Shown here in pieces: positions 1 through 7,199 of a stretch of 64,000 bases of DNA. The notes below the pieces were generated by a model. The model ran no database searches and had not been told where the DNA came from. It saw nothing but the letters and a program-made list of their open reading frames with translations. Source of the DNA: Halochromatium roseum (GTDB lineage Bacteria > Pseudomonadota > Gammaproteobacteria > Chromatiales > Chromatiaceae); contig NZ_NHSH01000061.1 of the NCBI RefSeq assembly GCF_016653315.1, forward strand, positions 328,153-392,152. Reading direction: 5' to 3'. The translations under genes and the position numbers were made by a program. Positions within the stretch are counted from its first letter, which is position 1; every line of letters begins with the position of its first letter.

Positions 1-467
1 TCGAGTTGGGCGGACTACTCGGGGATGGCGCAAACGGCGCTCGCGGGAACGGCGCGATTCCCGATACACAGACGGAGATGACAGATGCAGATGCTGCGAT
101 TCATGGCGTGAACACCGCGGATCAAAGCACGCCAGCCGCCGCTGAGCTGTTTGCGCTGCGCACCTGCGTCGAGCTTGGGCATGCGCTCGGTAACCAACAT
201 TGGCCAGCGCTGGTCAAGGGCACCTGCGTCTACGTGCCGCTGACCGTCGACCGCAAGGTGATGAACTCGGTGATGAAGACGCATGGCTTCGAGGGCATTG
301 AATACTGCTTCGTGCCCGGCTCCGAGATCGTGCCCTATCTGGCGCCGCATGAATCGCGGCGACTGTTTGGTGCCGCCGAGGGGGCTGTGCATAGCCATAG
401 CCATAGCCATAGCCATAGCCATAGTCATAGCCATAGCCATAGCGCCGGCTCCGGCCAGTATGAATGA
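1..467 (+). CDS. ureE: Urease accessory protein UreE (5' truncated by window)
   Basis: Nickel-binding metallochaperone that hands Ni to the UreFGD-apourease complex in the cytoplasm. The visible part is the C-terminal metal-binding domain: a Leu-Gly-His...Leu-Gly-Asn-Gln-His-Trp segment typical of UreE, then a basic-to-acidic alpha/beta domain, ending in a tail with nine consecutive His-Ser dipeptides. The reading frame is open to the left edge (a TTG at 6 is the first start-like codon but is unlikely to be real), so the N-terminal peptide-binding domain lies outside the window. The linker between about residues 10 and 45 of the visible frame is low-complexity. The stop overlaps the ureF ATG by 8 bp, so the genes are probably translationally coupled. 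Confidence 0.85.
   Translation, partial: ELGGLLGDGANGARGNGAIPDTQTEMTDADAAIHGVNTADQSTPAAAELFALRTCVELGHALGNQHWPALVKGTCVYVPLTVDRKVMNSVMKTHGFEGIEYCFVPGSEIVPYLAPHESRRLFGAAEGAVHSHSHSHSHSHSHSHSHSAGSGQYE
390..443 (+). repeat. Hexanucleotide repeat CATAGC x9 in ureE tail
   Basis: Nine tandem copies of CATAGC (one unit CATAGT) encode nine His-Ser dipeptides at the UreE C-terminus. His-rich tails in UreE bind extra nickel. The unit length is a multiple of three, so slippage would change tail length without a frameshift. Confidence 0.95.
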
Positions 468-1149
468 GGCAGCCCGGCTGCTGCGCGCGCTGCAGTTCGG
501 CGACTCGGTGTTTCCGGTCGGCGGCTTTGCCTTCTCGGCGGGTCTGGAGACCGCGATCGCCGAGCGGGTGGTGACCGATGTCGAGAGTCTGAGCGCCTAC
601 ACCCGCACCGCACTCGAACAGGCGACGCGCGGCGACAGCGTCGGCCTGATCTGGGCGCATCGCGCGGCGCTGGCCGAGGATCTGACCCAGCTGGGGCAGA
701 TTGATGCCCAGGTCTATGCGCGCAAGCTCTCCGGCGAGACCCGCACCATGAGCGTGCGGATGGGCAAGAAGTTCACCGAGCTGAGCGCCGAGATCCTCGA
801 GGCGCCCCTGCTCCAGAGCTGGCGTGAGCAGATCGCCAACGGCGCGACGCCCGGCTGTTATCCGGTCGCGCTCGGGATCAATTTCGCGGTGCAGGGGCTC
901 TCGGCGCGAGACGCCTTCGCGGTGCATCACTACGGCGTCGCGGCGATGATCCTGAGCGCGGCGCTGCGACTGATGCGCATCGACCATGTCGAGACCCAGC
1001 AGAGGCTGTTCGCGCTCTGTACCGGGACCGATGCCGATTATGAAGCCGCCGCGGTCATGCCATTGTCCGACATGGCCGGCTTCGCACCCGTGACCGAGAT
1101 CCTCGCCGCCGCTCACGTCAAAGCGAGGGTGCGGCTCTTTATGAGCTGA
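460..1149 (+). CDS. ureF: Urease accessory protein UreF
   Basis: All-helical activator that forms the UreD-UreF-UreG complex on apourease and gates GTPase-coupled nickel delivery. The 229-residue product is of normal length and begins with the family's [17 protein letters not shown] signature at residues 7-24, with a Gly-Leu-Glu-Thr after it. The ATG at 460 lies inside the end of ureE (8-bp overlap). A longer in-frame extension exists upstream but would only translate the His-Ser repeat in another frame, so it was discarded. The C-terminus retains the conserved Leu-Met-Arg-Ile and Ser-Asp-Met-Ala-Gly segments. ureG follows after 100 bp. Confidence 0.95.
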   Translation: MNEAARLLRALQFGDSVFPVGGFAFSAGLETAIAERVVTDVESLSAYTRTALEQATRGDSVGLIWAHRAALAEDLTQLGQIDAQVYARKLSGETRTMSVRMGKKFTELSAEILEAPLLQSWREQIANGATPGCYPVALGINFAVQGLSARDAFAVHHYGVAAMILSAALRLMRIDHVETQQRLFALCTGTDADYEAAAVMPLSDMAGFAPVTEILAAAHVKARVRLFMS

Positions 1150-1200
1150 TCCCGAACTGATCCCGAGCTGCACACCAGCCGAGCCCGCGGGCGCGGACAG

Positions 1201-1239
1201 CTTCCACTGCCAGCTTCTACTGCCAGCTTCTACTGCCAA
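1201..1239 (+). repeat. Three 13-bp tandem repeats before ureG
   Basis: Three near-identical copies of CTTCTACTGCCAG (first copy CTTCCACTGCCAG, last truncated by AA) lie in the 100-bp ureF-ureG gap, ending about 10 bp before the ureG start. Function unknown. The same unit length recurs at 8135 and 42795 with unrelated sequence. Confidence 0.9.
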
Positions 1240-1249
1240 AGGTAAACCC

Positions 1250-1894
1250 ATGCCCAAAAAGATCACCCGCATCGGCGTCGGCGGCCCGGTCGGCTCTGGC
1301 AAGACCGCCATCGTCGAGGCCATCACGCCGCAGTTGCTTGATCTTGGCATCAAGGTGCTGATCATCACCAACGATGTGGTGACCACCGAGGATGCCAAGC
1401 AGGTGCAGCGCACGCTGAAAGGCGTGATGCTCGAGCAACACATCCTCGGCGTCGAGACCGGCGCCTGCCCGCATACCGCGGTACGCGAAGACCCGAGCAT
1501 GAATCTGGCCGCGGTCGAGGACATGGAGGCGCGCTTTCCGGACACCGATGTGGTGCTGATCGAAAGCGGTGGCGATAACCTCACCCTGACCTTCTCGCCA
1601 GCGCTGGTCGATTTCTTCATCTATGTGATCGATGTCGCCGCCGGTGACAAGATCCCGCGCAAGAACGGCCCCGGCATCACCCAGTCCGACATCCTGGTCA
1701 TCAACAAAACCGATCTCGCCCCGCATGTCGGTGCCGATCTCGGCGTGATGGAGCGCGATTCGCGGCTGATGCGCGGCGACAAGCCCTTTCTATTCACCAA
1801 CTGCAAGACGGGCGAAGGCATCCCCGAGCTGGTCGCGCGGATCCGTTCCGATCTGCTGTTCGACCTGAGGCTCGACGAGCCCGCGTCGGCCTGA
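1250..1894 (+). CDS. ureG: Urease accessory GTPase UreG
   Basis: SIMIBI-class GTPase that carries nickel as a GTP-bound dimer and releases it into urease on hydrolysis. The 214-residue protein has a P-loop Gly-Gly-Pro-Val-Gly-Ser-Gly-Lys-Thr at residues 11-19, the nickel-binding Cys-Pro-His motif at residues 73-75, the Glu-Ser-Gly-Gly-Asp-Asn-Leu segment, and a base-recognition Asn-Lys-Thr-Asp. Length and motifs are full and normal. Its stop overlaps the ureD ATG (TGATG), indicating coupling. Confidence 0.97.
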   Translation: MPKKITRIGVGGPVGSGKTAIVEAITPQLLDLGIKVLIITNDVVTTEDAKQVQRTLKGVMLEQHILGVETGACPHTAVREDPSMNLAAVEDMEARFPDTDVVLIESGGDNLTLTFSPALVDFFIYVIDVAAGDKIPRKNGPGITQSDILVINKTDLAPHVGADLGVMERDSRLMRGDKPFLFTNCKTGEGIPELVARIRSDLLFDLRLDEPASA

Positions 1895-2886
1895 TGGACG
1901 GTCGCGCGCAGACCCAGTCGACGGCCCTTGCCTTTCCAGCGCTTGGCTTCGTCGGCGATCGCAATGCCGCCATCCGGCTCGGACGCGAGGCCAGCGAACT
2001 GGCCGCCTTTCAGGACGAGCCGGCCCAGATGGCGAGCGCCGCAATCGGCAAGAACGGCTTCCTGCGCCTCGGCTTCGAGCGCCGCGGCCCGCGCACCATC
2101 CTCGCCGAGTTGGATCGGCGCATCCCGGCGCTGGCGCAGCGCACCCTCTATCCCGAGCAGGCCCTGCCCGATCTGGCCTGGCTGTTCATGATCACCACCA
2201 CCGGCTGCCTGCTGCAGGGCGATCGGATGGCACTCGAGATCGGCCTCGGCCCGCAAGCGCGCGCCCACATCACCACCCAGTCGGCGACCAAGGTCCACTC
2301 GATGGACGCCAACTATGCCGCCCAAACCCAGCAGATCGCGCTCGCCGAGGACGCCTATCTCGAGCTGTTGCCAGAGCCGCTCATCCCGCATCGACGGGCG
2401 CGCTTCATCAGCGAGACCCGCATCCAACTCGCCGACAGCGCCACCCTGCTCTACGCCGAGATCCTGCAGCCCGGCCGCAAGCACCATCATCCGGACGAGT
2501 GCTTTGGCGCCACGCTCTTGTCATTGGCGACGACGGCAACCCGTCCCGACGGCCGCCTGCTGTTCAGCGAGAAGCTGGTGATCGAGCCCGAGCGTCAGGC
2601 ACTGCGCCAGACCGGCGTGATGGACGGCTTCGACGTCTTCGGCAACCTGATGCTGCTGACGCCGCCGGCGGTGGCCGACCGCGTCGACGCGCGCATTGGC
2701 GCCGCGGTCGATCAGGTCGGCGGGCTGGCCTTCGGCGCCTGCCGGCTACCCAACGACGCCGGCCTCATCATCAAGGTCTTGGCGCGCGAGACCGAGCAGG
2801 TCAAGGCAAAGCTACACGAGTATTGGGCGATCGTGCGCGAAGAGGCCACCGGCACCGCGCTCTCGCCGCCCTTCTTCTGGCGTTGA
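1894..2886 (+). CDS. ureD: Urease accessory protein UreD (UreH)
   Basis: Scaffold that binds apourease directly and recruits UreF and UreG; nickel passes through it to the active site. The 330-residue product carries the family's conserved core: Thr-Thr-Thr-Gly-Cys-Leu-Leu-Gln-Gly-Asp, then Thr-Thr-Gln-Ser-Ala-Thr-Lys-Val, and Leu-Glu-Leu-Leu-Pro-Glu-Pro-Leu-Ile-Pro. A longer-than-usual N-terminus (about 60 residues before the core) is present. The gene is the last of the accessory cluster, whereas in many bacteria ureD stands first, before ureABC; the structural urease genes are not in the window and may lie to the left. Confidence 0.95.
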   Translation: MDGRAQTQSTALAFPALGFVGDRNAAIRLGREASELAAFQDEPAQMASAAIGKNGFLRLGFERRGPRTILAELDRRIPALAQRTLYPEQALPDLAWLFMITTTGCLLQGDRMALEIGLGPQARAHITTQSATKVHSMDANYAAQTQQIALAEDAYLELLPEPLIPHRRARFISETRIQLADSATLLYAEILQPGRKHHHPDECFGATLLSLATTATRPDGRLLFSEKLVIEPERQALRQTGVMDGFDVFGNLMLLTPPAVADRVDARIGAAVDQVGGLAFGACRLPNDAGLIIKVLARETEQVKAKLHEYWAIVREEATGTALSPPFFWR

Positions 2887-2935
2887 GTGAATACAATCCT
2901 AGCAGCTGGTCTGCCTAACGCACCGGGAGGTCATG

Positions 2936-3919
2936 ATGAATGAGCCTGATACCGCGCAACCAGCCAACGGTTGGGAAAGGGCTTGCCGCTCGGCCTCCCC
3001 GCTGCGCTTCATCGACTTCAATCTGCGGAGTATCGGGCAGGTGATGTTTCAGGACAACCCGCTCTCGGGGTTGTTCTTCTTTGCCGCCATCGGCTGGGGC
3101 GCGTTCATCGCCGGGGCGCTTGAGATCGCGATCGCCGGTCTGCTCGCGCTGCTCGTCGCCTCGCTGACGGCACTTTGGCTGCGGGTCGAGACCGCGCCAT
3201 TACACGCCGGTCTCTATGGCTTCAATGCCTATCTGCTCGGCATCGCCTTGGCCACCTTTCTCGACCCCTCGCCGCTGCTTTGGGTCTATGTCGTGCTTGG
3301 CGGCGCGGTCTCGGTGATCGCCACCCGAGCGGCGACCCGGGTCATGCTGACCTGGGGAATCTCGGCGCTGACCGCGCCCTTCATCCTCATCAGCTGGCTC
3401 CTACTGCTGTCCTCGAACGGATTCTCCAGCGTGCCGGCCGGGGCCTTGCCGACCAGTGGCCTGATTCAGCCGATCCCGGCCGAGGCCGCCGATCCGCTGC
3501 GCATCCTCGACTTCCTCCAGGGCATCCTGATCAGCGTTTCGCAGGTGTTCGTGAAGGGTGACGGCATCGCCGCGCTGCTGATCCTGATCGGGCTCGCCAT
3601 TGGCTCCATCGCCGCCGCTGGCTATGCGCTGGCCGCGGCCTTGATCTCGGTGGTCGTCGCGCATCTGCTGGGCGCGGAAAGCCAGCTCATCACCGGCGGC
3701 CTGTTCGGCTTCAACCCGATCCTCACCGCGATCGCGGTCGGCACCGTCTTCGCGCGTCCCGGTCTGCGCTCTGGCCTCTATGCGCTGCTCGCGACCATCG
3801 TCACCGTCCTCGTGCAAGGCGCGATGGTCGCCGTCGCCACGCCCTTTGCCATCCCCACGCTCACCGCCTCATTCGTGCTGGTCACTTGGCTGTTTTTGCT
3901 GGCCAAGCCAGCGCCCTGA
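2936..3919 (+). CDS. Urea transporter (UT family channel)
   Basis: Inner-membrane urea channel of the UT/Yut family, which conducts urea passively. About ten hydrophobic helices over 327 residues show the internal repeat expected for UT proteins: two copies of the Ala-Gly-Leu-Tyr-Gly-Phe-Asn-Ala / Gly-Gly-Leu-Phe-Gly-Phe-Asn-Pro type signature (near residues 85 and 258). A strong ribosome site GGGAGG sits 5 nt before the ATG at 2936, favouring it over the ATG at 2933. It follows ureD by about 50 bp on the same strand, so it probably supplies the substrate for the urease this operon matures. Confidence 0.92.
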   Translation: MNEPDTAQPANGWERACRSASPLRFIDFNLRSIGQVMFQDNPLSGLFFFAAIGWGAFIAGALEIAIAGLLALLVASLTALWLRVETAPLHAGLYGFNAYLLGIALATFLDPSPLLWVYVVLGGAVSVIATRAATRVMLTWGISALTAPFILISWLLLLSSNGFSSVPAGALPTSGLIQPIPAEAADPLRILDFLQGILISVSQVFVKGDGIAALLILIGLAIGSIAAAGYALAAALISVVVAHLLGAESQLITGGLFGFNPILTAIAVGTVFARPGLRSGLYALLATIVTVLVQGAMVAVATPFAIPTLTASFVLVTWLFLLAKPAP

Positions 3920-3990
3920 AATACCGCCTTCCAGCGTGAGATAGACGTCACTGATCGCGTTCAGAGCCTACGCGATCACAACGACCTTCA

Positions 3991-4020
3991 GTTGGACTAC
4001 TCTATCCGTTGGACTACTCT
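3991..4020. repeat. Direct repeat GTTGGACTACTCT x2
   Basis: Two identical 13-bp copies at 3991-4003 and 4008-4020 (17-bp period, close to helical multiples) lie about 90-120 bp upstream of the MNT/HEPN cassette. They could be a tandem operator for autoregulation, but this is inference only. Confidence 0.6.
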
Positions 4021-4108
4021 AAGCGTTCATAATGACGCGCCAAGTCCGCAAGAAACGACGGTTTGCGGGCGGGCTTCGAGTCGGCTTAACGATCCCCACA
4101 CAGGCTCT

Positions 4109-4432
4109 ATGCTCAACCAAGATCAAATCCAGGCTGCCGTCCAGCGGCTGGTCGTCCAGCTCTCGCAGCCGGCGCGCGTGATCCTCTTCGGCTCTTACGC
4201 ACGCGATCAGGCGCATGCCGACTCCGACCTCGACCTGCTCGTTATCGAGCGCAGGCTGCCGGATAAGCCGGCCGAATACTTGAGGCTCAAGCAGGCCATC
4301 GGACGCGTTGGCGTTGGGATCGATCTACTGCTGATGTCGGCGAGAGAGTTTGAGCGCCGCCGGCAGGTACCAGGCACCTTGGCCTATTGGGCCAGCAAGG
4401 AAGGGCGCGTGATTCATGAATCCCTTCATTGA
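4109..4432 (+). CDS. MNT-family nucleotidyltransferase (MntA-type antitoxin)
   Basis: Minimal nucleotidyltransferase of the kind that AMPylates and silences a HEPN ribonuclease partner. The 107-residue protein has the DNA polymerase beta-type signature Gly-Ser-Tyr-Ala-Arg followed by Ser-Asp-Leu-Asp at residues 28-42 (metal ligands D40 and D42) and a third acidic residue at D72 in Ile-Asp-Leu-Leu. A longer frame upstream lacks family similarity, so the ATG at 4109 is chosen. The 3' end overlaps the HEPN gene by 17 bp. Known for this family pair: transferase is antitoxin, HEPN is toxin. Activity here is inferred. Confidence 0.85.
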   Translation: MLNQDQIQAAVQRLVVQLSQPARVILFGSYARDQAHADSDLDLLVIERRLPDKPAEYLRLKQAIGRVGVGIDLLLMSAREFERRRQVPGTLAYWASKEGRVIHESLH

Positions 4433-4817
4433 GGAGGCAGAACGCCTGCTGCGGCTTGCTCGCAAAGATCGCCTCGCCTGCAAGCTGCTACTGCCCGTCG
4501 AGGAGCTCGCATCCAGTGTGGCAAGCTTCCATGCCCAGCAGGCCGCGGAGAAGGCCCTCAAGGCGGTGATGGCGCTGCATGGCATCGGCTTCCGCCGCGT
4601 GCACGATCTTGAAGAGCTGGCATCCCGCCTGTCAGCGTCAGGTCATCCAGCGCCGGTTCCAGAGGCCCAGCTCAGCTGCCTGACGCCTTATGCCGTCGAG
4701 TTTCGCTACAACGACGATCCAACCCCCATGATCGAGCCCAGTGAGGCCCTCGCGTTGGCGGATCAACTGCTTGATTGGGCGCAAGACCAGCTGGCTAACG
4801 CGCGCAAGTCACTGTAA
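4416..4817 (+). CDS. HEPN domain protein (HepT-like toxin of MNT/HEPN pair)
   Basis: All-helical HEPN protein of 133 residues. The core has the conserved helix with His-Ala-Gln-Gln-Ala-Ala-Glu-Lys-Ala-Leu-Lys-Ala (near residues 39-50) and the Arg-Val-His-Asp-Leu turn (near 64-68) typical of the PF05168 branch. HEPN toxins are RNases that use an Arg-X4-6-His motif; the arginine and histidine at the turn are closer together here than in HepT of Shewanella, so catalytic competence is uncertain. Its start lies within the end of the nucleotidyltransferase gene, the standard arrangement for these cassettes. Confidence 0.82.
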   Translation: MNPFIEEAERLLRLARKDRLACKLLLPVEELASSVASFHAQQAAEKALKAVMALHGIGFRRVHDLEELASRLSASGHPAPVPEAQLSCLTPYAVEFRYNDDPTPMIEPSEALALADQLLDWAQDQLANARKSL

Positions 4818-4856
4818 TGAATTGATGATCGCAGCAGATGGAGCGAACACCAAACG

Positions 4857-5783
4857 ATGCAGATCGAACGCGTCATGCGCCTACGCAGCGAGCTGGAGGC
4901 CCGGCTACTCCGGCTCTCGGTGGCCGCAACTCTGGTCATCGCCGGGCTTGGGGTGCTGCTCGGGCTCTGGGCGCGCTCACCGGCGATCCTCTTCGATGGC
5001 CTGTTTGCGCTGATCGACGCGGCGATCACCTGGCTGACGCTGCTGGTGGCGCGCCTGGTCGCTAGCCAAGGCGATGATCGGCGGTTCCAGTATGGCTTCT
5101 GGCACCTAGAGCCCTTGGTCATCGCGCTCAAGGCCTCGACCCTGATCGTGCTGGTGGCCTATGCCTTTCTCAGCGCGGTCAATAGCCTGCTCAAGGGCGG
5201 CTACGAGCCGGAGTTCGGCATCGCGCTGAGCTATGCGGCGCTGGTCACGCTGATCTCGTTCGGGATCTGGTGGTGGCTGCGCGGCCAGGCCAATCGCATC
5301 GATTCCGGTCTGGTGCGCCTCGATGTCAAGGCCTGGCTGCTGTCGGCCTTGATGGGCTGTGCGCTGCTGCTCGCCTTCGCCGTGGCGCTAGCGATTCAGG
5401 GCACCGCTGCCGAGGGTCTGATCCGCTTCATCGATCCGCTGGCGCTGGCGCTGATCACGCTGCTGCTGTTGCCGATGCCATTTCGTGAGGCGCGCGAGTC
5501 GTTCGCTGAGATCCTGCAGATCAGCCCGGCCGATCTCGACGCCCATCTCAGCGCGCTGATGACCGACTTCATCAAGCGCCACGGCTTTCTCGACTATCGC
5601 AGCTATCTCGCCAAGGCCGGACGCGCGCGCTTCATCGAGATCTCGATCTTGGTGCCAGCGGAGCGAGCGCTGACGCTGACCGAGATCGACGCACTGCGCG
5701 ATGAGATTGGCGCTGCGATCGGCGGCGCCGGTCCGGACCGCTGGCTGACCATCACCTTCACCGCTGATCCGGCACAATTGTGA
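4857..5783 (+). CDS. Cation diffusion facilitator family transporter
   Basis: Inner-membrane exporter of divalent cations (Zn, Fe, Co or Mn; substrate cannot be read from sequence). Six hydrophobic segments lie between residues 20 and 215, then a cytoplasmic C-terminal domain to residue 308. The second segment carries Phe-Asp-Gly-Leu-Phe-Ala-Leu-Ile-Asp-Ala, supplying the Asp-X6-Asp metal ligands, and Tyr-Gly-Phe-Trp-His-Leu-Glu-Pro follows. In TM5 the usual His-X3-Asp is not obvious (Leu-Asp-Val-Lys-Ala-Trp stands there), which suggests an atypical subgroup. The gene starts 39 bp after the HEPN gene but is probably unrelated to it. Confidence 0.85.
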   Translation: MQIERVMRLRSELEARLLRLSVAATLVIAGLGVLLGLWARSPAILFDGLFALIDAAITWLTLLVARLVASQGDDRRFQYGFWHLEPLVIALKASTLIVLVAYAFLSAVNSLLKGGYEPEFGIALSYAALVTLISFGIWWWLRGQANRIDSGLVRLDVKAWLLSALMGCALLLAFAVALAIQGTAAEGLIRFIDPLALALITLLLLPMPFREARESFAEILQISPADLDAHLSALMTDFIKRHGFLDYRSYLAKAGRARFIEISILVPAERALTLTEIDALRDEIGAAIGGAGPDRWLTITFTADPAQL

Positions 5784-5816
5784 TGACGAACAAGATGTGC
5801 AGCTGACGTTTCCGCC

Positions 5817-6161
5817 TCAGGCCGCAGCGTCTGACAGCTCATGTCGCACGGCGCGCTCCATCAGCGCATTGAGACTGATCCCCTCGGCCTGCGCCATGGT
5901 AGCGGCCGCTTGATGGAGGTCGGGCGGTAGGCGCACCACGAATTTACCGCTGGCTGGTTTGCGCACGGCACGGCCGTGCTTCTCGCACAGCTCGATGAAA
6001 AAATCCAAAGACGCCTTGAACTCACGGCGCAGCTCCTCGGGATTCTTGCCGTAGAAATCCGCACCGCCATTGAGTCCCTGAATCTCGCCTCGGAACTCAT
6101 CGGTCTCTGGGTTGTACCGGATGACGGCTGTATAGCCGTCCAACGTCATGGTGTTCATCAT
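5817..6161 (-). CDS. hicB: HicB family antitoxin
   Basis: Antitoxin and probable autorepressor of the HicA toxin. The 114-residue protein has the HicB partial RNase-H-like fold: Tyr-Thr-Ala-Val-Ile-Arg-Tyr-Asn-Pro-Glu-Thr-Asp-Glu-Phe-Arg-Gly-Glu, then Glu-Glu-Leu-Arg-Arg-Glu-Phe, followed by a ribbon-helix-helix C-terminus (Gly-Lys-Phe-Val-Val-Arg-Leu-Pro-Pro-Asp-Leu-His). The ATG at 6161 overlaps the hicA stop by 4 nt (ATGA), which decides the start. The order hicA then hicB on the minus strand is the usual one. Confidence 0.92.
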   Translation of the reverse strand: MMNTMTLDGYTAVIRYNPETDEFRGEIQGLNGGADFYGKNPEELRREFKASLDFFIELCEKHGRAVRKPASGKFVVRLPPDLHQAAATMAQAEGISLNALMERAVRHELSDAAA

Positions 6162-6418
6162 GATGGTGTCACTCCATGGTCCGCTAGCCAATCGCGCACT
6201 GCCGCGACCGCGCCCTTGTCCATCACCGGCGCCGGGTGCGACTTGTGCAGCACGCGTGTTTCGTCAAACAGCAGCACGCCGATGCGCGAGCCTTCGCGGT
6301 TGTACTCGACCGTGGCACCGAGCGCTTCCAGCAGCATAAGCACGTCCTGGAATTTCACGCTGCCCGAGACCGGGCGCTTGAACAGCAGCTCGAGCGTTTT
6401 GGTATGCTTGCGTTTCAC
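6158..6418 (-). CDS. hicA: HicA family mRNA interferase toxin
   Basis: Small dsRBD-like RNase that cleaves mRNA when free of HicB. The 86 residues include the family core Gly-Ser-Val-Lys-Phe-Gln-Asp-Val near residue 19, Leu-Leu-Glu-Ala-Leu-Gly-Ala, Glu-Gly-Ser-Arg, the catalytic His in Leu-His-Lys-Ser-His-Pro, and the Asp-Lys-Gly-Ala-Val stretch that precedes the last helix. The start is GTG at 6418. A perfect inverted repeat lies 6-30 bp upstream and is the likely operator. Confidence 0.92.
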   Translation of the reverse strand: MKRKHTKTLELLFKRPVSGSVKFQDVLMLLEALGATVEYNREGSRIGVLLFDETRVLHKSHPAPVMDKGAVAAVRDWLADHGVTPS

Positions 6419-6423
6419 CGCTT

Positions 6424-6448
6424 CATAGTATCATTTTTTGATACTATG
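6424..6448. promoter_or_regulatory. Perfect 10-bp inverted repeat, probable hicAB operator
   Basis: CATAGTATCA and TGATACTATG flank a 5-nt T spacer, only 6 bp upstream of the hicA GTG start. HicB proteins with a ribbon-helix-helix tail bind palindromes over their own promoter, so this is a strong operator candidate. A transcriptional terminator is less likely because it sits before the gene rather than after it. Confidence 0.7.
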
Positions 6449-6470
6449 ACAACATCCCCTAATCCTCGCG

Positions 6471-6690
6471 CGAACGGCTGAACCGCATCGGTGTGCTGGA
6501 AGCCGGGGCGCGGGGATTTCGTCGCCTTCCACTTCGATGGGCGGCGATTTGAAGCTTGGGGCACAAAGACGGCCTGAGGTCGCGGTCAGTGCGTCGGCAT
6601 CGAGTTGCTGCAGACCAACCTTCCCGACGCGAGCTTGGCAGGGCCGCCGCAAGGTCATAAACTGCATTTGTCGCAACTCGCCACAGGAGC
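6471..6690 (+). pseudogene. Degraded coding remnant, family not recognised
   Basis: Between hicA and the next cassette the plus strand shows pieces of protein-like sequence split by a frameshift near 6520: Arg-Leu-Asn-Arg-Ile-Gly-Val-Leu-Glu-Ala-Gly-Ala-Arg, then Phe-Val-Ala-Phe-His-Phe-Asp-Gly-Arg-Arg-Phe-Glu-Ala-Trp-Gly and, after a stop, Gly-Ile-Glu-Leu-Leu-Gln-Thr-Asn-Leu-Pro. No intact frame spans them. I do not recognise the family; it may be an old gene inactivated by TA cassette insertion. Confidence 0.3.
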
Positions 6691-6696
6691 CGCACC

Positions 6697-6909
6697 ATGA
6701 GCGTATCCATTCGCATCGACGAACGGCTGTATGCCGCTGCCAAATCACAGGCCAGCGCCGAAATGCGCTCGATCCCGCAGCAGATTGCTTACTGGGCCAA
6801 GGTAGGCCGGGCAGCGCTCGATAACCCCGATCTGCCCATCGAGCTGGTGCGTGATACGCTGCAAGCGCTCGAAGAACCCTCGGAACCCTTCGACTTGCCA
6901 GCACCATGA
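6697..6909 (+). CDS. ParD-like antitoxin
   Basis: A 70-residue protein resembling ParD-like antitoxins: Ser-Ile-Arg-Ile-Asp-Glu-Arg-Leu-Tyr near the N-terminus (ribbon-helix-helix type strand and helix), then Arg-Ser-Ile-Pro-Gln-Gln-Ile-Ala-Tyr-Trp-Ala-Lys-Val-Gly-Arg. It precedes and overlaps by 4 nt (ATGA) a RelE/ParE-fold toxin gene, the standard order for such pairs. The ATG has a GCCACAGGAGCC ribosome site about 6 nt upstream. Confidence 0.82.
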   Translation: MSVSIRIDERLYAAAKSQASAEMRSIPQQIAYWAKVGRAALDNPDLPIELVRDTLQALEEPSEPFDLPAP

Positions 6910-7178
6910 CGCCAACGCTCGCGCAGCGTCCTGCCTTCAAGCGAGCCTACAAGAAGCTCCATCCCAATCAGCGCGAGGCGGTACATAGCGCCATTCGCGC
7001 CATCCTCAGCGACCCCGAATGCGGTGAGGAGAAAAAGGGTGACTTGGCCGGTGTTCGGGTATTCAAGTTCGACTGCATCCATCAAACATTTCTACTCGCC
7101 TATACCTGGGGCGACAGCCTCTGCACGCTGCTGAGCCTGGGTCCGCATGAAAATTTCTACCGCGACCTCAAGCGCTGA
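6906..7178 (+). CDS. RelE/ParE-superfamily toxin
   Basis: A 90-residue basic protein with the RelE/YafQ-type pattern: Phe-Lys-Arg-Ala-Tyr-Lys-Lys-Leu early, Ala-Gly-Val-Arg-Val-Phe-Lys-Phe in the middle, and a terminal Gly-Pro-His-Glu-Asn-Phe-Tyr-Arg-Asp-Leu-Lys-Arg that matches the C-terminal strand where RelE-like toxins carry catalytic residues. Probably a ribosome-dependent mRNA interferase, though ParE-type gyrase inhibition cannot be excluded from sequence. ATGA overlap with the antitoxin gene. Confidence 0.82.
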   Translation: MTPTLAQRPAFKRAYKKLHPNQREAVHSAIRAILSDPECGEEKKGDLAGVRVFKFDCIHQTFLLAYTWGDSLCTLLSLGPHENFYRDLKR

Positions 7179-7199
7179 GCTTCAGCCGGTACCGCTGTC

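Noticed and set aside
214..1620. 468-codon minus-strand open frame across ureF and ureG
   Set aside because: It is antisense to two certain genes, contains the complement of the hexamer repeat, and its product is low-complexity without any motif. High-GC DNA often yields such frames.
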